Shown: piece after piece, positions 19,414-29,692 of the stretch
Layout of the letters: every line of letters begins with the position of its first letter
Numbering within the stretch: position 1 is the stretch's first letter
Origin: Cyanobium sp. Cruz-8D1
Lineage (GTDB): Bacteria; Cyanobacteriota; Cyanobacteriia; PCC-6307; Cyanobiaceae
DNA length: 64,000 nt
Reading direction: 5' to 3'
Assembly (NCBI RefSeq): GCF_024345975.1
Contig: NZ_JAGQCD010000011.1
Location: 43,973-107,972 of the forward strand
Translations under genes and position numbers: made by a program
The notes under the pieces: generated by a model
Databases searched by the model: none
What the model saw: the letters and a program-made list of their open reading frames with translations, nothing else
What the model was told of the DNA's origin: nothing

Positions 19414-19429
19414 GCCCCAGCGCTGGGGC
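19414..19429. terminator. GC-rich palindrome between eco and queE
   Basis: A perfect 16-base palindrome (GCCCCAGC/GCTGGGGC) lies in the 30-base gap between the convergent eco and queE stops. Position and base pairing suggest a shared transcription stop; there is no T-run. Confidence 0.5.
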
Positions 19430-19442
19430 TCGCTCCCCGGCC

Positions 19443-20084
19443 TCAGCGCACCCCCAGCCACTTGTGGCTCTGCAGACTGAGCCGCCAGGCGGGGTTGCGA
19501 CGCACGTAGGCCACCGCCAGCGCCTCGGAGCCCGACTCGTCCCAGGCGGGCTGGATCAGGAGTTCGGGGCCGAGAGCGGCGGGCGGGCGCAGGCGGCCGG
19601 CCTCGGCAGCCATAGCTTCGGCAAAGGCCAGGTCGGCCGCGGAGGTCACCACCACCTTGAGCTCGTCGCAGCGAGCCAGGAGGGTGGCGGCCGGGGGGCG
19701 GTGGGGCTTGGGGGAGAGGGTGATCCAGTCGAAGCGGCCGCTGGGCTCCCCCACGCCGCTGGTTTCCAGGTGCAGGGGCAGGCCCGCCGCGGCCAGGGCC
19801 GCGCACAGGCCGTCCAGGGGCTGCTGCAGGGGCTCGCCGCCAGTGATGACCACGAAGGCGGCACCGGCTTTGGCCGCGTCGCGCGCTTCGGCGGCCAAAG
19901 CCGCCAGGCTGCGCTGACCATGGGCGCCCACCGGCCAGGAGTGCTTGGTGTCGCACCAACTGCAGCCCACCGTGCAACCCGCCAGGCGGATGAAGAAGGC
20001 GCTGCGGCCTGCATGGAGCCCTTCGCCCTGCAGGGAGTGGAAGGTCTCGACGACGGGCAGGGACAGCGATACCAAGGCGGACAC
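19443..20084 (-). CDS. queE: 7-carboxy-7-deazaguanine synthase (radical SAM)
   Basis: Radical SAM enzyme of 213 residues that rearranges 6-carboxytetrahydropterin to 7-carboxy-7-deazaguanine, the step before QueC. The cluster-binding cysteines are Cys37, Cys41 and Cys44 in AGCTVGCSWCDTKHSW. TFHSLQGEG, ITGGEPL and the C-terminal SLQSHKWLGVR are also typical of QueE. It is separated from queC by the ecotin gene. Confidence 0.95.
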   Translation of the reverse strand: MSALVSLSLPVVETFHSLQGEGLHAGRSAFFIRLAGCTVGCSWCDTKHSWPVGAHGQRSLAALAAEARDAAKAGAAFVVITGGEPLQQPLDGLCAALAAAGLPLHLETSGVGEPSGRFDWITLSPKPHRPPAATLLARCDELKVVVTSAADLAFAEAMAAEAGRLRPPAALGPELLIQPAWDESGSEALAVAYVRRNPAWRLSLQSHKWLGVR

Positions 20085-20276
20085 GCTCTAGGGGGGCTTG
20101 TAGGGGATGACAGCGTCAGCCTGCCAGCCGAGCCGCAGGGGCGGCAGGATCCGCCTTGGCCCAGCGATGGCAGTCTCGCCATGGCTGCGTCAGACCGCGG
20201 CAGAGAAGCCTGCCGGGCGAGGTCGGCTCGGTCGTCTGCCCACCTCTCTGTGCCCACAGGGGAGGGCGCTGTGATC

Positions 20277-21159
20277 TCAGGGCCGGTCGCGCTCCTGCTC
20301 GCGCAGGATCTCGTTGATGTAGTCCTTTGAGCCTTGATCGCGACCGAAGCTCCATCGGCCGTTACGCGGACGAGGAGCCTGAGCCTGAGGATTGATGGCC
20401 TCGCGGAGAGCCTGATGGCGCTGGCGCATCCAGTTGCGGCGGCGCATCCCGGCCAGCCCGTCCGCTATGGCCTGCAACTGGCTCCATTGCGTGTTTCCAT
20501 TCCAGCTCAGGGCCGACAGCCCCAAGGCGCACACCAGAGCCGACAACACCAGTCGCAGGCTCTCCCTGCCCATGGCGAAGAGGGTTTCAGCCCTGGGACC
20601 AGCCGCCTGGTTGCGCAAGGCTGCGAAGTTGCTGGCCAGGGAGGCGCGCAGCTCAAGCTTGAGATCCGGGAGCGGCTGGGCCAGGTCAGTGGAGGTGAGC
20701 TGCGGCCCCTGCAACTGACGCAGGCGGCTGGCGAGCGAAGCCCCATCAGCCGCCTGGTCGCTGGCCTGGAGGGCCTGCTGCTCCACCCGATCCATCGCCC
20801 GCTGACGGCTCTGGGCCTGGAGCGGCAGCCCCTGCACCTGCCGCCAGGTGGACACCAGATCCAGCGGAACCATCAGCACATACACCACCGAAGCCAGAGC
20901 GGCAAGACGGCAGACACGCAGGCGCCAGGCCCGAACAGCCGGCGCACCAGCGCCCCAAGCGATCGCCAGGCGGAGCAGGGCCACACCGATCAACAGCAGC
21001 GGCGCATTGTTGACCAGGGTGACCACCAGCTGATGGGCCCAGACGGGACTGGGCAGCGGCAGCGGCAGGATCGCCAGCAGAGACCAGATGCCGAACAGGG
21101 CCAGCAGCAGGAAGCCAGTCCAGAACTCGCGTGTCGGCGAGAGAGCTGCGGGATTCCAT
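20277..21159 (-). pseudogene. HpsJ-like membrane protein gene with a frameshift near its start
   Basis: The body (GTG at 21026 to 20277, 249 residues) resembles HpsJ-type proteins: membrane segments, a helical extracytoplasmic domain, a further membrane segment near residues 155-175 and a basic tail. The same frame runs upstream to a TGA without ATG, GTG or TTG, yet it still encodes a plausible first membrane helix (FWTGFLLLALFGIW). An ATG at 21159, overlapping the stop of the preceding gene as TGATG, opens another frame (MESRSSLADTR). One indel around 21125-21135 would join the two. Either the gene is frameshifted or translation starts late and loses the first helix. Confidence 0.62.
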
Positions 21160-23225
21160 CAGAAGCGATCGAGTGCGAGGGGAGCGGGGACGGAGCGGCT
21201 GCGGATCCAAAGGAGAACCTCCGGCAGCAGACGCTCCTGCGGCCTGGCGGTGTCCAGATCAACGGCGAGCAGGCCGTCCAGCTGCTCACGGCTGAGGGGG
21301 TCGACGTCGGCATCACCCTGCAGGCCGGCCAGGCCGGCCTGCAGCAGCAGCGCCGGGCGGCTGTGGGGTTGCAGGGCCAGGGCATGGCCACAGCTCAGCG
21401 CGGCCTCCTGGGGCATCTCCAGCCAGGCCAGGCAGAGGGCCAGCAGGAGGTGGGCTTCCGGCACCTGCAGGCTGAGGGCCTGGGCGTCGAGGCAGTGCTC
21501 GGCGGCCTGTTCGCCCTGGCCGGCGGCCAGGGCCAGGCGGGCCAGGCCTAGGTGGGCCGGGATTGCCAGGCCGGCATCGGCGAGGGCCGCCCGGTAGTGC
21601 TCGGCTGCCGCCTGCGGCTGCCGCAGCTGGGCATGGATTTCGGCCAGGTTCAGGTGCTCAGTGGTGCTGCCTGGGCGGATCAGCGGCAGCAGCTCGCGGG
21701 CTTCTTCTTGTTGGTTCAGGGCCAGCAGCGCCAACAGTTGCTGCAGGCGCATGGCGCTGGAGAGCAGCTGGCGTTGCAGGAAGGTCTTGGCCTGGCGCAA
21801 AGCGGCCCTGGCGTCGCCGCTGGCCAGCAGACACTCCACCAGCAGCAGGGCGTAGCGGGCCTGGCGGGGTTGCTGTTCCATCAGCGGCTCCAGCCAGGGG
21901 ATCGCTTCTGCGCCCCGGCCGCTGCGGGCGAGCACCACGGCGCAGTTGAAGGCGGTTTCGCGGCGCACGAAGGCCACCCGATCGGCCTGACCGGGCGGCA
22001 GGGCGGCCAGATAGCCGAGATCGATCAGTTGTTTCACGGCCTCGTGGGCCTCGAACGGATCGAGCCGCTGCTCGGCGGGATGTTCGCCGGCATCGCCGCT
22101 CAACAGCTCCCAGCTGGGGATCGGCGCCAGCGGATCGGCCCGCAGCAGTTCATGCAGCACGCGGCCGTCCATGTCTGCTCCGGCCGGCAGCCCGAACAGC
22201 GCCAGGGCGGTGGGGGTGATGTCGAGTAAGGAGGCGGCCGGCGTCTGGGCCGCGGAGCGGATGCCGGGGCCGGCCATGGCCAGGATGCCGAAGGGCCGGT
22301 GCCAGCTGGCCTCCTGCTCGGCGCGGTCGTCACCGAGGGCGACGCCGCTGAGCTTCGGGCGGGAGGCGCCGTGCTGGAAGCCGTGATCGGAGAGCAGGAT
22401 CACGTTGAGATCCCCATCGGGCCCGAGATCGCCCGCCGCCGCCAGCAGCTCGCCGAGCATGCGGTCCTGTTCGCGGTACACCGCCTCAATCACCCCACCG
22501 AACAGCCGCTGCTGCCGCGTTGAGATGTGCGGCTGACGGGGCGGGGCGTAGGCCATGGCGTGGTGGCCGGCCACATCGATCCACTCGTGAAACACCATTA
22601 GGGCGTCCCAGTCGTTGCGGGCGGCCAGCCGCAGGGAGAGCTGATGGATCGTTTCAGCCCGTTCGGCGGCCGCACCGAGGGCCTGGCTGAGGGCCTTGTC
22701 TTCCGGCTGCCGTAGTAGGGCCGGATCGGGAAGGATGCGGGCGCGGGTGGCCGCCGCCGCGCCGCCCGCCGCCTGCCTGGCCTGCAGCCACTCGCTGTGC
22801 TGCACAACCGGATGCAGCGACTACGCCGGGGGTTCGCTGGCCTGGAAAAACTGGTTGCTGAGCACCACCCCATTGATCGGCTCAGCCGGATGGGTGGCAT
22901 ACCAGTTGACGACGTGACTGCGCAGCCCGCAGAGCTGCAGCAGGTTCCAGAGGGCGCGGCAGCGGCGGCTGGTGGAGGAGGCGAGCCGCAGGCCCTGGCC
23001 ATCGGGGGAGGGCTCTACGAAATTGAGCACGCCATGGCGATCGGGGGTGACGCCGGTGATCGCACTGGTCCAGAGCAGGGGCGACAGCCGCGGCTCCAGG
23101 CTGGCCAGGGGCGCTCGCCAGCCCCGGGCCAGCAGGCCAGCCAGGTGGGGAAGAGCCCCCGCCTCAAGCAGGGGATCGAGCACGTCCCAGTCGGCGCCAT
23201 CCCAGCCAAGCATCAGCAGGCGCAT
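21159..23225 (-). pseudogene. Alkaline-phosphatase-superfamily phosphodiesterase with TPR tail, interrupted by TAG
   Basis: Residues from the ATG at 23225 (MRLLMLGWDGADWD) carry the first metal-binding Asp and the LLWTSAITG segment with the catalytic Thr of type I phosphodiesterases. After 134 codons an in-frame TAG (22823-22821) stops translation. The same frame continues with VVQHSEWLQARQ and on through FHEWIDVAGHH and LLSDHGFQHG (remaining metal ligands) to about 300 residues of TPR-like repeats. A GTG at 22805 could restart the second half but would lack the catalytic Thr. A single CAG-to-TAG change would explain it. The TPR part may bind proteins; the substrate is unknown. Confidence 0.75.
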
Positions 23226-23269
23226 AGGACGGCCTGAGGCCGGCGGCGGCAACAAGAACCCGGCCCGAC

Positions 23270-24020
23270 TCAAGCCGTGGGTATGCACGAAGTAAGTGTG
23301 GTGTCCGGTGCCGGTTGCTTCGACGTTTGAAGAGTGCGGCGGCGTAGGCGGCGGGACCAGCCGAAGGCCGCGGTGGCGCCGAACAGGGGCAGCGGACCGG
23401 GCACGGAAGAGTTCGAAGGGGGAGTCACGGGCGCCGTTATCACCCGCCAGGATAGCCACTCTGGCCTGATCTTCGAAAGTGTAGTCAACTACGGTGCGGG
23501 TGACCAGGTTGCCCGTCGCAGGCTGCGAGCCCATGAGGAAGCGCATCCAGCCGTAGCGGACGCCCGCGTCAGCACCAACAAACCTGAAGCCAATAACGTT
23601 CTCGGCGCTGTACTGCCAGTTGCCAGCAGCGGAACCGAACACCACGTCGGTGGTGGCGATGTTGAAGGAGCCTGTGGCGCCGATCGAGGTGCCGACGGCA
23701 AGGTTGCCTGCAGGCCCGGTCGTCACGCCCGTATAGCGCATCTGGCCGCCACCGGTGGGGCTGAAGAAGTTCATGCCGCTGCCGGTCGTCGCGCGGCGAT
23801 AGGGGTTGACGTCCCAGCCCGGCACTTCGCTTGCTGGACCGTTGGTCAGCTGATTGGTTTCGACATTGATGTACGTGCCATCGATGTCAACGGCGGCTAC
23901 GAAATTAACTGGGCCGCTGTAAACGATGGCGGCGTTGGCAGCGGAAGCGGAGCAGGCGGCAATCGCAGTTACGGAGCATGCGGCCAGATGACCAGCCAAC
24001 CTGGACTTAAGATTCGCCAT
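23270..24020 (-). pseudogene. PEP-CTERM surface protein gene with a frameshift before the sorting signal
   Basis: From the ATG at 24020 the protein has a signal peptide (ending near ASAANA) and a 200-residue secreted domain with no known motif. Around 23425-23435 the frame must shift by one base to reach VPGPLPLFGATAAFGWSRRL, followed by more arginines. That is a textbook cyanobacterial PEP-CTERM sorting signal (motif, hydrophobic stretch, basic tail). In the unshifted frame the ORF runs on into the downstream phosphodiesterase gene. The signal normally directs sorting by an exosortase; none is in the window. Confidence 0.72.
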
Positions 24021-24060
24021 TGCAAAAGCTTTTCCCTGACTTAACCCCCCCCTTATTTTG

Positions 24061-24555
24061 TCAAGTCTGTTGCTCCACCTCGTCATAATCTCCTGATGGG
24101 CCCTGCGGCGAGCGCCGCTTCAGCACGCCGGCCAGCTGCTGTTGATCGGGCGGGGCCGCGCGGCCAGCCAGCCCTCCATCTGTGCCAGCTGCGCCTGCAT
24201 CACACCCCGCAGTCGCGCCTCAGGCAATGCAGCCCCAGCCGCTCCAGCATCAGCTGCTGCGAACGCAGCACCGCGCCGAGCTCTCGCTCCATCACCAGCA
24301 CCCGGTAGGGGCGGTTGTCCCAGGCAGCTGGGGCAGCAGCAGGTGGATCACCTTCACGGCCCGGCCCTCCGCCTGGGCCAGCCAGGCGCTGTCCTGGGGC
24401 AGGGTCTTGACGATCTCCGCCTCGTAGTAGCCCTGTGGATTGCTGGCATCAGCGCTGCGGCAGCCATCCGTGAACGGCAGGATGCCGGCCCCCTCCAGTA
24501 GCTGCATCGCCAGGCTGGTACCCGAGCGGGGCAGGCCAGTCACCACTGTGATCAT
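24061..24555 (-). pseudogene. Sulfotransferase-like gene with about three frameshifts
   Basis: The start (MITVVTGLPRSGTSLAMQLL, ATG at 24555) has the PAPS-binding P-loop-like motif of sulfotransferases, followed by NPQGYYEAEIVKTLPQD. Near 24330 the frame shifts to WDNRPYRVLVMERELGAVL, near 24240 to ALPEARLRGVMQAQLAQMEG, and near 24145 to DQQQLAGVLKRRSPQG, ending at a TGA at 24061. All three pieces join into one coherent protein of about 165 residues, so the gene is decayed. It lies 40 bases upstream of the PEP-CTERM gene on the same strand. Confidence 0.75.
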
Positions 24556-24592
24556 GTCAACGATGCAGGTGGCCTCTATCCTCCTGAAGCAA

Positions 24593-24632
24593 GCCGGGAG
24601 GCAGGCCGGGAGGCAGGCCGGGAGGCAGGCCG
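24593..24632. repeat. 12-bp tandem repeat, 3.3 copies
   Basis: GCCGGGAGGCAG is repeated three times without mismatch from 24593 to 24628, with four more matching bases. It lies just upstream (minus sense) of the sulfotransferase remnant. It looks like a minisatellite created by slippage; no coding role is evident. Confidence 0.9.
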
Positions 24633-25024
24633 CCAGCCGGTTCCCGATAGCATCAACATCTGGACGACTTGAGGAGACGTCTGAAGCTTCGTCCGGCCGG
24701 GCTGGGCCGGTCGATCCCAGCCAAGATCAGCTCCCGCCTTCGCCGGTGCCGGCATCCGCCTGCAGCAGGACCAGATCCAGCCCTGCCTCCAGAAACTGCT
24801 GGTGGGTTAGCTCGGCGTTGGATCACGTCACGCCTTTGCCTAAAACCGGCATCGGGCTGCCGTCTCCCCCGATCCCAGATCCGGCGGAGAGCATTGGCGG
24901 GGGTTGACGCTGGATGCCCAGAAGCTGACCCCGCGCAACCCCGCGGCCAACTCAGCTTTCCCACTGCTCAGTTGGTGCCACACGAACCGTAGACTTTCGT
25001 GCAGAACGATCAGAGAGATCGGCC
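24633..25024. other. Region without a recognisable gene
   Basis: Together with the tandem repeat, the roughly 470 bases between the sulfotransferase remnant and the first toxin-antitoxin pair hold only short, overlapping open frames on both strands with arginine-rich, low-complexity translations. On the minus strand, scraps such as LTHQQFLEAGLDLVLLQADAG look protein-like but are broken by stops, so this may be further decayed coding DNA. Confidence 0.5.
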
Positions 25025-25306
25025 ATGGTTGCCGCAGCCCACCCCGCCGCGCTGAAGCTCGTTGGCAGCAACGGGCAGATTTCCTTGGGCAAGCAATACG
25101 CCGGCCGCCATGTGTTGGTGGAAGAACGCGAACCCGGTGTCTGGGTTATTCGCACCGCGACCGTCATTCCAGACAATGAGCGCTGGCTGCACGAACCCTC
25201 GGCTGCAGCAGATCTGCAAGCCGCGATGGCCTGGTCCGTCAGCCATGGGCCAGCCGATGCTGGGCTGCAGGACACCCTGACGCGTCTTGGCCATGGCGAG
25301 CCGTGA
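25025..25306 (+). CDS. Probable type II antitoxin
   Basis: A 93-residue protein with the short strand-rich segment LVGSNGQISLGKQYAGRHVLVEE, resembling the swapped-hairpin AbrB fold or similar small antitoxins. The tail is acidic and helical, as expected for a toxin-binding region. It overlaps the next ORF by 14 bases, a typical antitoxin-toxin arrangement. The family assignment is tentative; the context is the stronger argument. Confidence 0.6.
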   Translation: MVAAAHPAALKLVGSNGQISLGKQYAGRHVLVEEREPGVWVIRTATVIPDNERWLHEPSAAADLQAAMAWSVSHGPADAGLQDTLTRLGHGEP

Positions 25307-25613
25307 TGCCGAGGTCAGGCTCGATCTGAATAATCCGGTGTTCCAGGAGCAGCTGCTGAGCCTGCAGAAGAACGAGCGCCATGCGGCGTTGGACACCCTC
25401 AACAAGATCCGCAAGCTGACCTGGAATCAGCTGTACCGCGATCAGGGCATCAAATGGGAAAAGATCACGAGCATCAAGCTTCCTGCAGGGATTGACTCTG
25501 TTTATTCACTTCGGATCAGCCAGTCACGCCGCGCCACGGCTCACCGAGACGGTGATTTCATTCGCCTGCTGACGATTGCCCCAGATCACGATGCCACCTA
25601 TGGCAAGAATTAA
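25293..25613 (+). CDS. Probable RelE/ParE-like toxin
   Basis: A 106-residue basic protein starting at the ATG at 25293 inside the end of the antitoxin gene. The pattern NPVFQEQLLSLQKNERHAALDTL, then LTWNQLYRDQGIKWEKI, YSLRISQSRRATAHRDGDF and IRLLTIAPDHDATYG is what is seen in RelE/ParE-fold toxins that target translation or gyrase. Its activity is not shown by the sequence. A TTG at 25287 is an alternative start. Confidence 0.65.
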   Translation: MASRDAEVRLDLNNPVFQEQLLSLQKNERHAALDTLNKIRKLTWNQLYRDQGIKWEKITSIKLPAGIDSVYSLRISQSRRATAHRDGDFIRLLTIAPDHDATYGKN

Positions 25614-25769
25614 TGCGACCAGCTCGCTGCTAGATCGATCACGAGGCGAAGCATGGGTCAGCAAGTCAGCTCAATAATCAGTTGGCTGTTCAGTGGGCTG
25701 ACGCTGTCGTCGCCGCCGCCGATTGGACGTTCGTGATCGCCTCCTGATGCTTCCCATCCCCATGCCGCA
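25614..25769. other. Spacer without a recognisable gene
   Basis: Between the first toxin gene and the pyrG 3' fragment I see no convincing coding sequence. Short open frames on both strands are shadows with no family resemblance. With the fragment and the spacer after it, the whole gap before vapB is about 400 bases. Confidence 0.5.
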
Positions 25770-25852
25770 ACTGCGCCGCCGCGATCAGCCCCCGGAACAG
25801 CGGATGGGGCTTGCCGGGACGCGACAGGAACTCTGGGTGGTACTGGCAGAAG
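25770..25852 (-). pseudogene. Detached fragment of a pyrG 3' end
   Basis: About 80 bases closely match the stretch 26769-26850 inside the 3' end of the intact pyrG. On the minus strand the fragment encodes [20 protein letters not shown], against [20 protein letters not shown] in the full gene. The differences are mostly third-position, so it derives from a diverged copy. It lies about 1 kb beyond the intact pyrG, with the vapBC pair between them. Confidence 0.82.
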
Positions 25853-25986
25853 GTCCAGCGTCCTCAGCGGGCGCCGCGAATGCTCCTCCGCCGCCCTGGA
25901 GCGGCGCGAGCTCACCAGGAGCAACCGACACCGCAGCCCACCAACAGCAGGTCAAAGGCCCAGCGGCAGGCCTGCGTTCCAGCAGG

Positions 25987-26004
25987 ACTAAGCTAAGACT
26001 TAGT
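25987..26004. promoter_or_regulatory. Palindromic operator candidate upstream of vapB
   Basis: ACTAAG and CTTAGT form a 6-bp inverted repeat around CTAAGA; the inner bases also pair (CTAAG-A-CTTAG at 25993-26003). It ends 16 bases before the vapB ATG. Toxin-antitoxin operons are usually autorepressed at such sites by the antitoxin-toxin complex; that use is inferred. Confidence 0.45.
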
Positions 26005-26019
26005 TCAAAGCGGCCGGCG

Positions 26020-26250
26020 ATGGAGACCGTGAACATCCACCAGGCCAAGACCCAGCTCTCCCAGCTGCTGCATGGGGTGGAGCAGGGAGAGGAGGTGGTG
26101 ATCGCCCGGGCCGGCGTACCGATTGCGCGGCTGGTGGGCTGGAAGGCTCCTACCCAGCCGGTGGCAGTGCCCGGTGCGATGCGCGGCCGAATCCAGCTCA
26201 GTGATGACTTCGATGCACCGCTGGCTGATCTGTTCGAGGCCCTGCGGTGA
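26020..26250 (+). CDS. vapB: VapB-type antitoxin (Phd/YefM family)
   Basis: A 76-residue protein from the ATG at 26020 (METVNIHQAKTQLSQLL), the DNA-binding N-terminus of Phd/YefM-fold antitoxins, with VVIARAGVPIARLV typical of the family. The C-terminus (DDFDAPLADLFEALR) is the usual acidic toxin-binding tail. The frame stays open upstream, but those codons overlap the pyrG fragment and are not part of the gene. Its stop overlaps the GTG of vapC (GTGA). Confidence 0.88.
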   Translation: METVNIHQAKTQLSQLLHGVEQGEEVVIARAGVPIARLVGWKAPTQPVAVPGAMRGRIQLSDDFDAPLADLFEALR

Positions 26251-26639
26251 CGAGACTCCTGCTCGACACCCATCTGGTGCTCTGGTGGCTGAGTGGCGAT
26301 CCGCGGCTGCCTGAACCTGTTGTGGAGCGCCTGCAGGCATCGGAGGCTGAGGTGTTCGTGAGCCAGGCTTCGCTGTGGGAGATGGCGATCAAGGTGTCGC
26401 TCGGCCGCTTGCAGGTGGACCTGCCGGAGCTGGAGCGCCAGGTGCCGCTGCAGGGCTTCCGCTGGCTGCCGATTCGCAACAGCCATCTGCTGGCGATGGC
26501 AGAGCTGGAGACGGATGGAGAGCATCGCGATCCATTTGATCGGCTGCTGGTGTACCAGAGCAGGACCGAACCGATGCTGCTGCTGACGGCTGACCGACAG
26601 CTGCGGCGCTACGGCACCACCGTGAATCTGGTGGGCTAA
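26247..26639 (+). CDS. vapC: VapC-type PIN-domain toxin
   Basis: A 130-residue PIN-domain ribonuclease. The metal-binding acidic residues are visible as Asp7 (LLLDTHL), Glu in SLWEMAIK, and Asp in HRDPFDRLL. It starts with GTG overlapping the vapB stop, so the pair is translationally coupled. Such toxins usually cleave tRNA or rRNA until neutralised by the antitoxin. Confidence 0.9.
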   Translation: MTRLLLDTHLVLWWLSGDPRLPEPVVERLQASEAEVFVSQASLWEMAIKVSLGRLQVDLPELERQVPLQGFRWLPIRNSHLLAMAELETDGEHRDPFDRLLVYQSRTEPMLLLTADRQLRRYGTTVNLVG

Positions 26640-26702
26640 GAAGCACGCCATGCAGCCATCCAGGTCGGCAAGCCGCCCAGGCCTGCCCGACCGTTGCGAG
26701 GC

Positions 26703-28400
<1,698 letters not shown>

Positions 28401-28456
28401 TCACCCAATCTACCGACTCCTTCCAGTTCGCCTGTGCGCCCAAGCCGGCGCCAGGC

Positions 28457-28948
28457 TCACGCCTCGAGCAGGCTGCGCAGCATCCAGGCGGTCTTCTCGT
28501 GGATCTGGAGCCGCTGGGTGAGCAGGTCGGCGGTGGGCTGGTCGTTGGCCCCATCGGCGATGCTGAACACCGAGCGGATCGTGCGGGCCACGGCCTCGTG
28601 GCCCTCCACCAGCTCACGCACCATGGCCAGGGCGGCGGGCACGCCTTCGGCCTCGGGGACCGAGGAGAGGCCGGCGTAGATGGAGCCGCCATAGGGGGCG
28701 GGGAAGCCGAGGGCACGGATGCGCTCGGCGATCAGGTCGAGGGCGGTCCAAAGCTCGGTGTACTGGTCCATGAACATCAGATGGAGCGTGTTGAACATCG
28801 GCCCCGTGACGTTCCAGTGGAAGCCGTGGGTCTTGGCGTACAGAACGGTGCTGTCGGCCAGGACGCGTCCTAGGCCCTCGGCGATCTGCTGACGCTGCTC
28901 GGCGGGGATGCCGATGTCGATGGCGGGGGCTGTGACGGTGGCGGCCAT
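28457..28948 (-). CDS. dps: Dps-family DNA-binding ferritin-like protein
   Basis: A 163-residue mini-ferritin that stores iron and protects DNA during stress or starvation. The ATG at 28948 gives MAATVTAPAIDIG; an open frame further upstream runs into a decayed pyrG copy and is not part of the gene. The ferroxidase ligands are recognisable in YAKTHGFHWNVTGP and in the DLIAERIRALG helix, with the conserved DQYTELW between. The C-terminus (LQIHEKTAWMLRSLL) is the typical last helix. Confidence 0.92.
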   Translation of the reverse strand: MAATVTAPAIDIGIPAEQRQQIAEGLGRVLADSTVLYAKTHGFHWNVTGPMFNTLHLMFMDQYTELWTALDLIAERIRALGFPAPYGGSIYAGLSSVPEAEGVPAALAMVRELVEGHEAVARTIRSVFSIADGANDQPTADLLTQRLQIHEKTAWMLRSLLEA

Positions 28949-29164
28949 GGCGGGAAGGTGAGGGCGGGACTTCAGTGAAGGTACCGAGCTTTCCAGCGTT
29001 GGTGGTGAGGGCGCGCAGGGGGCGGCATGGAGATCGCCCAGCTGTGCGGCCATGTCCACCGTGTCCTGGGGACACAGCCTGCTCTGATGAGGGTCAGGTC
29101 TCAAGGACGTTGAAACTCGACGGCAGTCTTCCTTTTCAGGCAGGAGCCGCCATCGCCGCGCCAA

Positions 29165-29400
29165 TGAATCAGCCGCCCGAGACAGGCGGCCACGCTGCCT
29201 TTGCCGATGCTCGGGAACCGCCCCGCCGGTGACGAAGACGAGCATGGCGGCATGGCCCCGTGTGGCGGACGCTGCGGACATTGGGGACGGCGCAACACGC
29301 CAGGAGGATCTTCTCCATCCAGGCGGTCTTCTCGTGGATCTGGAGCTCCTGGCTGTTGGGTGAGCAGGTCGGCGGTGGGTTGGTCGTTGGCCCCATGCGC
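29165..29400 (-). pseudogene. Decayed pyrG 5' end and dps 3' end
   Basis: On the minus strand, 29281-29165 encodes a damaged copy of the pyrG start (MSAASATRGHAAMLVFVTGG, compare the intact gene) that soon loses similarity. 29400-29290 encodes a damaged dps end (GANDQPTADLLTQ, then ELQIHEKTAWM in another frame). The dps-pyrG order is the same as in the intact pair, but the spacer is shorter. It is a remnant of a second dps-pyrG locus. Confidence 0.8.
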
Positions 29401-29692
29401 CGGAATGAACACAGTGGGGCTTGTGCCGGCCACGGCCACCACTAGGCACCGTTTGGCCTGGATCATCCGTTGCTTGGCGCTACGGCAGCGGTGCAGGGCC
29501 TGCCGTCGCTCGGTCAGGCTCCGTCAAGGGCTCAGGGGATCGACAGTGCTCTAAGGGAGTGGAGGGCCCACGCGAACCGGCCAGCGCTTTCACTGGATGG
29601 CTTCCGGATTGTGCCGGCCTCGAGTAATATGATGAACCGAAAGGTAGCTGATGTGGCCTGGCCTGAGAAACGCTACCATTTGTGAGCTTCGG

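Noticed and set aside
24440..24907. 155-residue plus-strand ORF over the tandem repeat
   Set aside because: Its translation includes the repeat as AGRQ units and is antisense to the sulfotransferase remnant; no sign of selection.
28949..29449. 330-residue form of Dps with a long N-terminus
   Set aside because: The extension is the decayed pyrG/dps fragment and spacer in frame by chance; the ATG at 28948 gives the normal Dps length.
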